Source: Clostridia bacterium (GTDB lineage: Bacteria; Bacillota; Clostridia; UBA1212; UBA1255). From it: DNA of 64,000 nt. The stretch is from assembly GCA_016287565.1 (NCBI GenBank), contig JAEFAM010000005.1, positions 1 to 64,000 of the forward strand, given 5' to 3'. A program made the translations under genes and the position numbers. Positions 1 to 8,231 of the stretch are shown piece after piece (within the stretch, counting starts at the first letter, position 1; every line of letters starts with the position of its first letter). The notes under the pieces were generated by a model. It was not told where the DNA came from, searched no databases, and saw only the letters and a list, made by a program, of their open reading frames with translations.

Positions 1-29
1 CGGTCGATCTGAGATCGTTTAAAGAGCCG

Positions 30-1940
30 TCACAGCATCAGCCCGGCCACCAGATCGCCTATCTCGGAGGCGTTGTCGATGGTGAGGCCGCTGATCAGAC
101 GGGCCTGGGCGTAGAGGATCTTGCTGTAGAGCGCCAGCTTGTCCTTGTCCTCTTCGTAGAGGGCCTTGAGCCGCCCCGCGATGGGATGGTCCATATTGAC
201 CTCAAGCACCAGCTGTGCCTTTACGGCGCCGTCCTCAGCCCCGGGCATCTGGGAAAGCGTCTTCTCCATGCCCATTGACAGAGCGCCCTCGCTGGAAAGG
301 CTCACGGGATGCTTTTCGAGGGTGTTGGTGAAGCGCACCGCATTGACGCCGTCGCCCAGCGAATCTTTTATGAACTTCAGCATTTCCGCGTTCTGCTCGT
401 TCTCCGCTTTGACGCTCTCCTTCTCTTCGTCGGTGGCGATGTCCAGTTCCTCACGCTGAACGTTCAGGAACTCCCTGTCGGCGTACTTTCCAAGCATGCT
501 GAGCGCGAATTCGTCAACGTCTTCCGTGAGATACAGCACTTCGAATCCTCTTGCCAGCACCGACTCCACCTGAGGCAGCAGCTTGATCTGGTTCACCGTC
601 TCACCTGCCGCGTAATATATCTTCTTCTGTTCCTCTTTCATCCGGGAGACGTACTCTTTAAGCGTCACCTGTTTGCCGTCCTCGAAAGAAGACTTCAGCA
701 GGAGCAGATCCTGGAGCGTTTCCTTGTGCGCGCCGTAGTCCATATAAAGGCCGTATTTGAGCTGGCGCCCGAAAGCCTTGAAGAACTGCTCGTATTTGTC
801 CCGCTCGTTCTCCAGCATTTTGGACAATTCCGCAGCCACCTTCTTCTCCACCGCCCGGGCAATGGCCTTGAGCTGCCTGTCGTGCTGCAGCATCTCTCTG
901 GAAATGTTCAGCGACAGGTCGGCGCTGTCAACGAGGCCTCTCACGAAGCTGAAGTAGTCCGGGATCAGGTCCTTGCACTTCTCCATGATCATAACGCCGC
1001 TGGAGTAGAGCTGGAGCCCCTTCTCGTACTCCCTGCTGTAATAGTCGAAAGGCGCGTGGGCCGGTATGAACAGAAGCGCTTCGAAGCTGGACAATCCCTC
1101 CGTCTTCTGGCGGATCACCTTAAGCGGCGCTTCGTAGTCGTAAAACTTGTTCCTGTAAAAGTCCGCGTATTCGTCTTCCGTCACCTGGTCCTGAGCACGC
1201 TTCCAGATAGGCACCATTGTGTTCAGCGTCTCGTCTTCCCTGTAGCTCTCGTACTCGGGCTTGTCGTCCGGGCTGCCTTCTTTTCTGCGGGACTTGGTGA
1301 CTTCCATGCGTATGGGATAGCGAATGTAGTCGCTGTATTTCTTGACCAGTTCCCGGATCTTCCACTCGTCCAGGAATTCGTCGTATTTTTCTTCGTCGGT
1401 GTCAGGCTTCAGATGGAGCGTGACAACGGTGCCCGCGTCTTCTTTATCGCAGGGCTCGATGGAATAGCCGTCGGCGCCGGTGGATCTCCAGCAATACGCC
1501 TCGTCGGCGCCCCAGGCGCGGCTCTCCACCGTGACGGAATCGCTCACCATAAAGGCGGAATAGAAACCTACGCCGAACTGGCCGATGATGTCGATGTCGC
1601 CGCCCTCGCTGCCGGGATCGTTCCCGTCCTTCTTGAATTCGAAAGAGCCGGAATGGGCAATGGTGCCCAGGTTGTTCTCCAGCTCGTCCTTCGTCATTCC
1701 GATGCCGTTGTCCCGGATCTCGAGTGTCCTGTTCTCGCCGTCGGGCACGATGCGGATCTCGTAGTCGGAGCGGTTCAGCGTAACGCTGCCGTCGGTCAAC
1801 GACCTGAAATACAGCTTGTCGATGGCGTCGCTGGCGTTTGATATGAGCTCTCTTAAGAATATCTCCTTGTGGGTGTAGATGGAGTTGATCATCATATCCA
1901 GGAGCTTTTTGGATTCAGTTTTAAATTGCTTTTTAGCCAC
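30..1940 (-). CDS. htpG: Molecular chaperone HtpG (bacterial Hsp90)
   Basis: ATP-dependent cytosolic chaperone that remodels client proteins. The 636-residue length is normal for the family. The GHKL ATPase pocket is intact: ELISNASDAID at residues 31-41 (Mg/ATP-binding Asn), DNGIGM at 77-82 and GQFGVGFYS at 120-128, followed by middle and C-terminal dimerisation domains. As in other bacterial members there is no MEEVD tail. The start is a GTG at 1938-1940, preceded by AGAAGG nine bases upstream; it gives the canonical N-terminus MAKKQFKTES. It lies 93 bp downstream of ilvE on the same strand, with a strong inverted repeat in between (1986-2017). Identity is certain; regulation is not, and no CIRCE element is visible. 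Confidence 0.97.
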   Translation of the reverse strand: MAKKQFKTESKKLLDMMINSIYTHKEIFLRELISNASDAIDKLYFRSLTDGSVTLNRSDYEIRIVPDGENRTLEIRDNGIGMTKDELENNLGTIAHSGSFEFKKDGNDPGSEGGDIDIIGQFGVGFYSAFMVSDSVTVESRAWGADEAYCWRSTGADGYSIEPCDKEDAGTVVTLHLKPDTDEEKYDEFLDEWKIRELVKKYSDYIRYPIRMEVTKSRRKEGSPDDKPEYESYREDETLNTMVPIWKRAQDQVTEDEYADFYRNKFYDYEAPLKVIRQKTEGLSSFEALLFIPAHAPFDYYSREYEKGLQLYSSGVMIMEKCKDLIPDYFSFVRGLVDSADLSLNISREMLQHDRQLKAIARAVEKKVAAELSKMLENERDKYEQFFKAFGRQLKYGLYMDYGAHKETLQDLLLLKSSFEDGKQVTLKEYVSRMKEEQKKIYYAAGETVNQIKLLPQVESVLARGFEVLYLTEDVDEFALSMLGKYADREFLNVQREELDIATDEEKESVKAENEQNAEMLKFIKDSLGDGVNAVRFTNTLEKHPVSLSSEGALSMGMEKTLSQMPGAEDGAVKAQLVLEVNMDHPIAGRLKALYEEDKDKLALYSKILYAQARLISGLTIDNASEIGDLVAGLML

Positions 1941-1985
1941 TTTAAAGAACCTTCTTTTTGTATTTTTAATGTGTTATTACGCACT

Positions 1986-2017
1986 TGTACTCCGGCCGGT
2001 CGCTCGGTCGGAGTACA
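1986..2017. repeat. Inverted repeat between ilvE and htpG
   Basis: A near-perfect dyad with arms 1986-1999 and 2004-2017 around a TCGC loop. The outer nine pairs (TGTACTCCG / CGGAGTACA) are perfect. Two inner pairs are G-U if read on the plus strand and mismatched if read on the minus strand. No T-run follows on either side, so it is not a classical intrinsic terminator. It lies upstream of htpG and just past the ilvE stop. It could be an operator, an mRNA 3'-end stabiliser, or a U-tract-less terminator. Confidence 0.6.
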
Positions 2018-2033
2018 GTGATCGTTCGTGTTA

Positions 2034-3098
2034 TCAGACTTCCACGGTCCAGCCGAACTTGTCGGGAAGTTTGCCGGACTGTATGCCGGTGATGTTGTCG
2101 TAGAGCTTCTGGGAGATGGGGCCGATGGCTCCGTTGTTGATGGTCATGATGTGGTTTTCCCAGTTGAGCTCGCCTACGGGAGAGATGACCGCCGCGGTGC
2201 CGGTGCCGAACACTTCGTCCAGTTTGCCCGCTTCATATGCGTCGTACACTTCCTGGATGCCCAGCCTGCGCTCTTCCACCTTGTATCCCCAGCTCTTCAA
2301 AAGCTGTATGGAGGAGTCTCTGGTGACGCCGGCAAGGATGCTGCCGTTAAGCGCGGGAGTGACGATGGTGCCGTCGATCACGAAGAAGACGTTCATCGTT
2401 CCCACTTCTTCGATATATTTGCGCTCCACGCCGTCAAGCCACAGCACCTGTGTGTATTTCAGCTCTGCGGCCTTTTCCTGCGCCCTGATGGAAGCGGCGT
2501 AGTTGCCCGGAGTCTTGGCGAAACCGATACCGCCTTTGACCGCTCTGACGTAATCGTCTTCCACGTAAATCTTGACCGGATTCAGTCCCTCGGGATAGTA
2601 GGCGCCAACGGGAGACAGGATCATCATAAACAGATAATGATGCGCGGGATGAACGCCCAGGGCGGGATCTACGGCAATGATGAAAGGACGCACGTACAGG
2701 GACGTTCCTTCGTTCGTAGGCACCCAGTCGATATCCACGCGGATGAGCTCCTTAAGAGCTTCGAGAGCGTATTCTTCGTCAATGGGCGGTATGCAGAGGC
2801 GCTCGTTGGAGATGTTGGCTCTCTGGAAGTTTTTCTGGGGCCTGAACAGCAGCGTACGGCCGTCTGCGGTGCGGTACGCCTTCATGCCCTCGAAAATGCC
2901 CTGGCCGTAATGGAAGATCATGGCGGAGGGGTCGAGCGTCAGAGGACCGTAGGGTACGATCCTGCCGTCGTGCCAGCCCTGTCCCTCGTCATAGTTCATT
3001 ATGAACATATGGTCGGTAAAGATCTTTCCGAATCCCAGCTTGCTCTGGTCCTGGGGTTTCGCCTTGGGGGCAGTGGTCTTTGTAACGGAAATATTCAT
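2034..3098 (-). CDS. ilvE: Branched-chain amino acid aminotransferase
   Basis: PLP-dependent class IV aminotransferase that interconverts Leu/Ile/Val and their 2-oxo acids. It has 354 residues and is of the BCAT type shared with eukaryotic enzymes: HYGQGIFEGMKAYR near residue 63, the Schiff-base lysine K195 in GFAKTPGNY, and EEVGTMN near 235. The start ATG is preceded by GGGAGG nine bases upstream. The leader carries a perfect 10-bp inverted repeat (3126-3169) that spans the probable transcription start. The other genes of branched-chain synthesis are not in the window, so the direction in vivo (synthesis or catabolism) cannot be told from context. Confidence 0.96.
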   Translation of the reverse strand: MNISVTKTTAPKAKPQDQSKLGFGKIFTDHMFIMNYDEGQGWHDGRIVPYGPLTLDPSAMIFHYGQGIFEGMKAYRTADGRTLLFRPQKNFQRANISNERLCIPPIDEEYALEALKELIRVDIDWVPTNEGTSLYVRPFIIAVDPALGVHPAHHYLFMMILSPVGAYYPEGLNPVKIYVEDDYVRAVKGGIGFAKTPGNYAASIRAQEKAAELKYTQVLWLDGVERKYIEEVGTMNVFFVIDGTIVTPALNGSILAGVTRDSSIQLLKSWGYKVEERRLGIQEVYDAYEAGKLDEVFGTGTAAVISPVGELNWENHIMTINNGAIGPISQKLYDNITGIQSGKLPDKFGWTVEV

Positions 3099-3125
3099 TA
3101 TAATTCCTCCCTTTTATGAGCAGAT

Positions 3126-3169
3126 CCCGCCGGAGTACTTCCGTACTTTCCATTTTTCTCTCCGGCGGG
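3126..3169. repeat. Perfect 10-bp inverted repeat in the ilvE leader
   Basis: Arms CCCGCCGGAG (3126-3135) and CTCCGGCGGG (3160-3169) are exactly complementary around a 24-base loop. The loop contains a second small hairpin, AGTAC-TTCC-GTACT (3134-3147), which overlaps the left arm, so the two structures compete. A weak -10-like TATATT lies at 3172-3177 on the minus strand, placing the dyad at about -4 to +40. There is no T-box motif and no U-tract. Confidence 0.5.
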
Positions 3170-3221
3170 TCAATATAATGTGTCGATCTGATATTCGTAC
3201 GGCGCTTCGGCGGACCTTCCG

Positions 3222-4226
3222 TCAGGCGGCCGCTCCGTTTCCGAAGTACGTTTCGGTAGCGCCTTTAACAGAATCGTAGATGGCCTTTATGTAATCCTTG
3301 ATCTTCACGCCGATGTCCGTGTCCTTGAATATCATCACCACGATGACGACTATGCAGGCGATGATGAGGCAGACAAGGAGCTTTACCCAGATGGACAGGG
3401 CGAAGTTCTTGCGGTTCACGTTCTTCTTTCCGAAGGAGTGGACGATAAGGAATATCCAGCCGATCACGGGGACGCAATACAGAAGCGTAAGGAAGAAATA
3501 GCCCCAGGGCGTGATATATTTGGCCTTTTCTCCGGTCTCTGCGGCCTGGTCGGCGGCCTTCTCTTCCACCGGCGCGTAAACGGGCGGAGGAGTCTGTTCG
3601 TAAACGGCGGTGTTCGCCGCGGGAGCGCGGAGATCGGAAGGAACGTTCAGTTCCGGAAGATCGTAGACTCCCAGCTTCTGAGCCTCTTCCTGGGCATCCT
3701 TCGCTTTTTCGTAGGCTGCGCCTGCGTCGTTGAGGGCGGCGGCGTACTGCTCGCCTATCTGAGCAGCTCCGGCTATCATGGCGTTGGCGGCGTTGATGGA
3801 GTCGGAGGCTGCCAGTTTGGTCTTGGCCACGGCGGCCTGCCGCGCCAGTTCTCTGGCTTCTTCCGCTCTGGCCTGGGCCTGAGCCAGCGCTTCGGCGGCT
3901 TCCTGCTCTTTCTTTTTGGCGTCCTGTTCGGCTTTTTCTAATATAGCTCTTTCATCGCTGTCAGGTACGAACACGGCGGCTGCGGCGGCAGCGGCGGTTT
4001 CGGTCTTCTCGACGGCGGCGGCCTCGGTCTTTTCGACGGTCGCTTCGGCTTCCTGGGCGATCTCCTGGACCGCGTTTTCGGACTCTTCTTTTATCTCAGT
4101 TACGGTGTTTTCCACGGCGTTACCGGCGTTGTCCACGGCTTCCTGCGGGGCTGCCATAGGCTGGCCGCAATGCAGGCAGAACTTGGATCCTTCCGCTACT
4201 TCGTTGCCACAATTCTTGCAATACAT
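3222..4226 (-). CDS. Zinc-ribbon protein with Ala/Glu-rich coiled coil and two C-terminal membrane segments
   Basis: Function unknown. The N-terminus MYCKNCGNEVAEGSKFC is a classic zinc ribbon (CxxC, then CxxC at about residues 3-6 and 17-20). Residues 30-95 are low complexity with KTE-A repeats and a run of seven alanines. Residues 95-180 look like a long charged helix with coiled-coil character. A Pro-rich linker precedes two hydrophobic segments at about 240-265 and 275-300, so the ribbon and coil probably face the cytoplasm. The gene stands alone with its own well-formed promoter (4263-4291). Zinc-ribbon plus membrane architectures of this kind are common in Bacillota and mostly uncharacterised. 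Confidence 0.85.
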   Translation of the reverse strand: MYCKNCGNEVAEGSKFCLHCGQPMAAPQEAVDNAGNAVENTVTEIKEESENAVQEIAQEAEATVEKTEAAAVEKTETAAAAAAAVFVPDSDERAILEKAEQDAKKKEQEAAEALAQAQARAEEARELARQAAVAKTKLAASDSINAANAMIAGAAQIGEQYAAALNDAGAAYEKAKDAQEEAQKLGVYDLPELNVPSDLRAPAANTAVYEQTPPPVYAPVEEKAADQAAETGEKAKYITPWGYFFLTLLYCVPVIGWIFLIVHSFGKKNVNRKNFALSIWVKLLVCLIIACIVVIVVMIFKDTDIGVKIKDYIKAIYDSVKGATETYFGNGAAA

Positions 4227-4262
4227 AACGTACCTCCCAGAGTAGAGTATAAAACTATGGTT

Positions 4263-4291
4263 ATTTTACATTGTTTTTGCGGAAATTTCAA
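4263..4291 (-). promoter_or_regulatory. Promoter of the zinc-ribbon gene
   Basis: On the minus strand, -35 TTGAAA (4286-4291), a 17-bp spacer and -10 TAAAAT (4263-4268). Transcription would start about 30 bases before the start codon. Confidence 0.7.
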
Positions 4292-4402
4292 TAGTCAGGG
4301 CGACGGGCCAATAATTCGTGGAAAGCTGCGGGCAGCTGCTGCAGACTGCGGTAAACCTCGGTAATTCGATGATATCCGCCCGGATCCGCCCGTGAGGCCG
4401 TT

Positions 4403-4825
4403 TCAGCCCCGCCTGCAGATCACCGCGTCGTCGTCGCCGTAATAACCGGGCCGGACTCCTATCTCTTCGAAGCCTGCCTTTTTATACAGTTCTCTGGCGG
4501 CAATATTTTTGGAACGGACTTCCAGAAATACGGTCTCGCAGCCCGCTGCCGTGAAAGCCACCGCGAGCTCGTCCAGGAGCCTTTTGGCGAATCCCCTTCG
4601 CCTGAATTCGGGAAGCACGCATATGCGCTGCACCTCCCCTTCTCCGGGAGATATGGTGCCGCAGGCGTATCCGGCCACGACTTCGTTTTCAGAAACGGAC
4701 GCAAAAATATATTGACCGGTCAGGAACGACGCGGTGAGCGTCTGCTCCGACCAGGGCTCGCTGAAGCATCGGGATTCCAGCAGGGCAAATTCGGGTATGA
4801 GGCGCAAAATGTTGTCGGCGCTCAC
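4403..4825 (-). CDS. rimI: GNAT N-acetyltransferase, RimI-like
   Basis: Acetyl-CoA-dependent N-acetyltransferase, probably for the N-terminal alanine of ribosomal protein S18. At 140 residues it is a single GNAT domain; the acetyl-CoA loop is visible as RRRGFAKRLLDEL near residue 75, followed by FLEVRSKNIAARELYKKAGF. It begins with GTG at 4823-4825, four bases after the tsaB stop. Transcription order is tsaE-tsaB-rimI, the usual cluster in Bacillota, which supports the RimI name over a generic GNAT. The usual next gene, tsaD, is not adjacent here. Confidence 0.9.
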   Translation of the reverse strand: MSADNILRLIPEFALLESRCFSEPWSEQTLTASFLTGQYIFASVSENEVVAGYACGTISPGEGEVQRICVLPEFRRRGFAKRLLDELAVAFTAAGCETVFLEVRSKNIAARELYKKAGFEEIGVRPGYYGDDDAVICRRG

Positions 4826-4829
4826 GGTC

Positions 4830-5534
4830 TCACCAGTCTTTCATGTAATTGAGGACAAGTTTTCCGGGCAGGAAGGCTTCCCTGTCCGGGGCCTCGACGT
4901 AGGCCCGGGTCCCCAGCTCGGCCACCGCAAAGGGGTCCGGATAGGATCTGCCGGCGTCTATATCGAATTCCGGGAAATCGCACCCGCGAAGTACTTCGGC
5001 AATTTCTTCGTTCAATGCCGCGTCTCCCGCCACTTCCACTTTTACGCCTCCGGGCTCCCCTTCCAGCGCCTTTTTCACGGCGCCGGTCAATACGGATATA
5101 TGATCCACCATAAAAGGCGTCAGGGGCCTTGCGCCCTTATAAAGGCAACCGTATGCCCTGAGGTTCCTGGCGTCGATCAACGCCAGCCTGTATTTTTCGC
5201 CGCCTTCCGGGCGAGTATCCGCCGCGCCGTCGAAAACGAGGCTGTCAAGGGTGTTGACGCCCGCCACGGGAATGCCCAGAGCGAACGCCATGGTCTTGGC
5301 GGTGGAGGCGCCGATCCTGACGCCGGTAAATGAACCGGGGCCGGTATTGACGCATATCAGGTCAAGTTCGGATGGATCTATATTATTCTGAGCCAGCAGC
5401 GCCTGAATCTCCGGCAGCAGTTTGACGGAATGCGTTCGTCTGTCTGCCACCGCCACCCTGCCGACGAGCTCTCCGTCTTTTACGAGGGCCGCTCCGGCGC
5501 TGGCGCAGGACGTGTCGATGCCGAGTACTAACAT
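4830..5534 (-). CDS. tsaB: tRNA t6A biosynthesis protein TsaB
   Basis: Partner of TsaD and TsaE in making N6-threonylcarbamoyladenosine at position 37 of ANN-decoding tRNAs. It is an ASKHA-fold protein; the N-terminus MLVLGIDTSCASAGAAL and the VNTGPGSFTGVRIG segment near residue 62 are diagnostic. The frame is open further upstream, but the extra 49 residues are Gly/Arg-rich and overlap tsaE. The ATG at 5532-5534 fits the family and gives 234 residues. It overlaps the tsaE 3' end by 7 bp, so translation is probably coupled. Confidence 0.95.
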   Translation of the reverse strand: MLVLGIDTSCASAGAALVKDGELVGRVAVADRRTHSVKLLPEIQALLAQNNIDPSELDLICVNTGPGSFTGVRIGASTAKTMAFALGIPVAGVNTLDSLVFDGAADTRPEGGEKYRLALIDARNLRAYGCLYKGARPLTPFMVDHISVLTGAVKKALEGEPGGVKVEVAGDAALNEEIAEVLRGCDFPEFDIDAGRSYPDPFAVAELGTRAYVEAPDREAFLPGKLVLNYMKDW

Positions 5535-6046
5535 TTTTCCTCCTTCGCTCTCAAGGGAGCCGCGCCTTCCGGCAGCGTGATCTCTATACTCCTGACGTCC
5601 TCCGCCCCTTCCGGCTCCTCGATCTTCACCGAAAAAGTCCTTTCCGGGAGCCGCGCCAGTTCCTCGAACCGGTCGGCCCATTCTATCACCGTGACGCCTT
5701 CCGCCAGGTAGTCGAAAAAGCCGATCTCGATGAGTTCGTCGAACTCCGCGAGCCTGTAAACGTCCATATGGAAAAGGGGCAAAGGGCCGGAACGGTATTC
5801 GTTGACGATGGTGAAAGTGGGGCTGACCACGTAGCCGTCGATGCCGAGCCCCGCGGCGATCCCTTTCGTGAAGTGGGTCTTGCCCGCTCCCAGGTCTCCG
5901 TAGAGCAGCACCACGTCGCCCCGCTTCAGATACGAAGCGAGACGCGCGCCGATATTGACCGTTTCAGAAACGCTCCTCGCGGTCAACGTCACGGTATTGG
6001 ACTGAGGGGTGCCGCCGGAACGGGGGGACGAGCTTATAATTGCCAC
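5528..6046 (-). CDS. tsaE: tRNA t6A biosynthesis ATPase TsaE
   Basis: P-loop ATPase that drives the TsaBD complex in t6A37 synthesis. It has 172 residues with Walker A GDLGAGKT at about 50-57 and the HMDVYRLAEFDELIEIGF segment followed by VIEWADRF. The N-terminal 20 residues are probably disordered. The start is GTG at 6044-6046 with AGGTGG upstream. First gene of tsaE-tsaB-rimI; an intrinsic terminator at 6078-6106 separates it from the rpsI operon, so it needs its own promoter, which I could not identify with confidence. Confidence 0.95.
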   Translation of the reverse strand: MAIISSSPRSGGTPQSNTVTLTARSVSETVNIGARLASYLKRGDVVLLYGDLGAGKTHFTKGIAAGLGIDGYVVSPTFTIVNEYRSGPLPLFHMDVYRLAEFDELIEIGFFDYLAEGVTVIEWADRFEELARLPERTFSVKIEEPEGAEDVRSIEITLPEGAAPLRAKEEKC

Positions 6047-6077
6047 CGTAAAACCACCTGATGCCTCTGTAATTTAC

Positions 6078-6106
6078 AAAAACCCCGAATTTGCATCCGG
6101 GGTTTG
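6078..6106 (-). terminator. Intrinsic terminator of the rplM-rpsI operon
   Basis: On the minus strand, an 8-bp stem (AAACCCCG / CGGGGTTT; plus-strand arms 6080-6087 and 6098-6105) runs straight into five T residues. It lies 20 bp past the rpsI stop. Confidence 0.9.
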
Positions 6107-6125
6107 AAAACGTGATAGATACGGA

Positions 6126-6515
6126 TCAACGCTTGCTGAACTGAGGCGCTCTTCTTGCTTTTTTGAGACCGTATTTCTTTCTTTCCTTCATTCTCGGATC
6201 TCTGGTGAGGAAGCCTTCCTGCTTGAGGTTGGCTCTGTTTTCGGGATCCGCTTCTACAAGCGCTCTGGCGATGCCGTGCCTGATGGCGCCTGCCTGACCG
6301 GTGAAGCCGCCGCCGGTGACTTTGCAGACCACGTCGAACTTGGCCGCGCTGTTGGTGACTTCGAGGGGCTGACGGACGATCAGTTTAAGAGTCTCGAGTC
6401 CGAAATAATCGTCGATGCTCTTCTCGTTGATGGTGATGGTGCCGTTTCCGGGCTTCAGCTCAACTCTGGCCACGGACTTTTTTCTTCTACCTGTTGCAAA
6501 ATATGTATCTGCCAT
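6126..6515 (-). CDS. rpsI: 30S ribosomal protein S9
   Basis: Small-subunit ribosomal protein whose C-terminal tail reaches the P-site tRNA. At 129 residues it has a typical length. Recognised by [12 protein letters not shown] at the N-terminus, [19 protein letters not shown] in the middle and the basic tail [12 protein letters not shown], ending in the conserved SKR. It follows rplM by 22 bp in the invariant L13-S9 operon and ends at a strong terminator. Confidence 0.98.
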   Translation of the reverse strand: MADTYFATGRRKKSVARVELKPGNGTITINEKSIDDYFGLETLKLIVRQPLEVTNSAAKFDVVCKVTGGGFTGQAGAIRHGIARALVEADPENRANLKQEGFLTRDPRMKERKKYGLKKARRAPQFSKR

Positions 6516-6537
6516 GACTGAATCCTCCTGTCTTACC

Positions 6538-6975
6538 TCAGAACTCTAAAGTCTCGGGCTTCTGAGCCTGATGATCGTGCTCGGAACCGGTGTAAACTTT
6601 GAGTTTCCTGAACATCTGGCGTCCCAGGGCGTTCTTGGGGAGCATGCCGCGGACGGCGGCTTCCACAGGATAGGTGGGATGCTTTTTAACCATGTCTTTG
6701 TAAGTGACTTCCTTAAGGCCTCCGGCGTAACCGGTGTGGTGGCGGTAGAGCTTATCGGTGTATTTCTTACCGGTAAGGACGACCTTGTCGGCGTTCAGGA
6801 CGATCACGAAATCTCCGGTGTCCTGGTTCGGCGTGAACTCGGGCTTGTTCTTTCCGGTAAGGATGTTGGCGACCACGGTCGCAAGCCTTCCGAGAGTCTT
6901 ACCCGACGCGTCGATAACGTACCATTTCTTCTTAGCCGCGCTGAAGTCGGCGGCTTTAGCTGAATATGTACCCAT
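6538..6975 (-). CDS. rplM: 50S ribosomal protein L13
   Basis: Large-subunit assembly protein. The internal ATG at 6973-6975 is chosen over an in-frame ATG 11 codons upstream: it gives the family N-terminus MGTYSAK and sits 11 bases after AGGAGG, which would otherwise be inside the coding region. This gives 145 residues. [18 protein letters not shown] and the downstream NKPEFTP segment are diagnostic. It is the first gene of the L13-S9 operon, driven by a near-consensus promoter at 7039-7067. Confidence 0.97.
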   Translation of the reverse strand: MGTYSAKAADFSAAKKKWYVIDASGKTLGRLATVVANILTGKNKPEFTPNQDTGDFVIVLNADKVVLTGKKYTDKLYRHHTGYAGGLKEVTYKDMVKKHPTYPVEAAVRGMLPKNALGRQMFRKLKVYTGSEHDHQAQKPETLEF

Positions 6976-7038
6976 AGCTTGGTATTCCTCCTGCTTGATT
7001 ATTAACACATTCCGCCCCCTCGGAGGCGAACGGTGGCC

Positions 7039-7067
7039 ATTTTAGTACAACAAAAAACAGGTGTCAA
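7039..7067 (-). promoter_or_regulatory. Promoter of rplM-rpsI
   Basis: Minus strand: perfect -35 TTGACA (7062-7067), 17-bp spacer, -10 TAAAAT (7039-7044). About 57 bases of leader follow, containing a small GC hairpin around 7010-7030 that could be an L13 leader. Upstream lies an A-tract-rich stretch (7111-7167) suited to act as an UP element. Confidence 0.88.
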
Positions 7068-7104
7068 GTACTTTTTTCGCCGAAATCGAAATATATCTCT
7101 GTTT

Positions 7105-7167
7105 CTTTGATTTTCTCTTTGTTTTTCTCATTTTCTCTCATTTTCTCGTTTTTCATTTCATTTTTTT
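7105..7167. promoter_or_regulatory. Phased A/T-tract region between two divergent promoters
   Basis: Six T-tracts on the plus strand begin at 7111, 7122, 7131, 7141, 7149 and 7161, about one helical turn apart. They are set in an almost pure pyrimidine strand. Such phasing is known to bend DNA and to support promoter activity. It lies upstream of the rplM -35 box and also just upstream of the sugar-kinase promoter. Confidence 0.6.
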
Positions 7168-7172
7168 CGAGG

Positions 7173-7202
7173 TTGCTTTGCAGTGTTCTTTTATGGTAAA
7201 AT
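7173..7202 (+). promoter_or_regulatory. Promoter of the ROK kinase-truA pair
   Basis: TTGCTT (7173-7178), 18-bp spacer and TAAAAT (7197-7202) preceded by TGG, which gives an extended -10. About 65 bases of leader follow. Confidence 0.65.
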
Positions 7203-7273
7203 CTAAGACGATATTTTTCCTGATATTGACCGGCGGAATACTTGTCCGCGCGGGACCCGGGGAGGTTTTGAGC

Positions 7274-8215
7274 ATGTACAGAATAGGTATCGATCTGGGC
7301 GGAACGAATATGGCGTTCGGACTCGTTGACGGCGAGGGAAGGCTGCTGAAGAAGGAGTCTGTTCCCACCGAGCGTGACGCTACGGCGGAAGAACTTACGG
7401 AATTTATGGCCAGGCAGGCGCTGTCTTTTATTGACAGGTGCGGCGTGGGGCGCGATCAGGTGGAATCCATCGGGATCGGCTGTCCGGGCGCGTGCAACGA
7501 CGAAAAGGGCATCTTGATATTGACGGTCAATCTTCCCTTCAGATACACCAACATACGCAAGATATTCGCGGGGATCACCGACATTCCCGTACATCTGGGC
7601 AACGACGCCAACTGCGCGGCGCTGGGCGAAGCGCTCTTCGGCAGCGGCAAGGGCGCAAGTACCTGCCTCACCGTTACCCTGGGCACCGGCGTGGGCGGCG
7701 GCATCATTATAGACGGCAAGATCTACACCGGCTTCAACGGAGTGGCCGGGGAGATGGGCCATATGGTGATACGCAAAGGCGGCGTCATGTGCGGCTGCGG
7801 CAGAAGGGGCTGCCTGGAATCCTACGCTTCGGCTACCGCTCTTATAAGGGAGACCAGAAAGGCCGCGCTGAAGCATCCCGAGTCGCTCATCAACGAGATC
7901 TGCGGAGGCGACCTGGACAAGATCAACGGCAAGACCGCTTTCGAGGCTATGCGGGCCGGCGACAGGGCGGGTACCAGGATCGTCAAGAACTACATCAAGG
8001 ACCTGGGCGAGGGCCTGGTCAATTACATCAACATTTTCCAGCCGGAGGTCATCCTCCTGGGCGGCGGCATCTCCAAAGAGGGAGAAGGGCTGCTGAAGCC
8101 GCTTCGCAGGTACATCTACCGCTATTCCTACGGCACCAAGATGCTGGCCAGGACCAGGATCGAAAAGGCGAAGCTGGGCAACGACGCCGGCATCATCGGC
8201 GCGGCCATGCTGTGA
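7274..8215 (+). CDS. ROK-family sugar kinase, probable glucokinase
   Basis: ATP-dependent hexokinase of the ROK family, probably making glucose 6-phosphate. The true start is the ATG at 7274 (MYRIGIDLGGTNMAFG), just after GGGGAGG at 7258-7264; the upstream open frame is a Phe-rich translation of the pyrimidine tract. It gives 313 residues. Visible motifs: ATP phosphate loop DLGGTN, catalytic GNDANCAALGEA near 105, zinc site CGCGRRGCLESYAS near 175, and LGGGISKEG near the C-terminus. truA follows 16 bp later. The substrate is inferred: glucose is most likely, but fructose, mannose or N-acetylmannosamine kinases look similar. Confidence 0.92.
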   Translation: MYRIGIDLGGTNMAFGLVDGEGRLLKKESVPTERDATAEELTEFMARQALSFIDRCGVGRDQVESIGIGCPGACNDEKGILILTVNLPFRYTNIRKIFAGITDIPVHLGNDANCAALGEALFGSGKGASTCLTVTLGTGVGGGIIIDGKIYTGFNGVAGEMGHMVIRKGGVMCGCGRRGCLESYASATALIRETRKAALKHPESLINEICGGDLDKINGKTAFEAMRAGDRAGTRIVKNYIKDLGEGLVNYINIFQPEVILLGGGISKEGEGLLKPLRRYIYRYSYGTKMLARTRIEKAKLGNDAGIIGAAML

Positions 8216-8231
8216 TCATACGGGAGCCGCA

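Noticed and set aside
1986-2017. CIRCE heat-shock element before htpG
   Set aside because: The arms TGTACTCCG do not match TTAGCACTC, and the spacing differs.
7061-7273. Longer N-terminus for the ROK kinase
   Set aside because: It would translate the pyrimidine tract and both promoters; the ATG at 7274 follows GGGGAGG and begins with the conserved fold.
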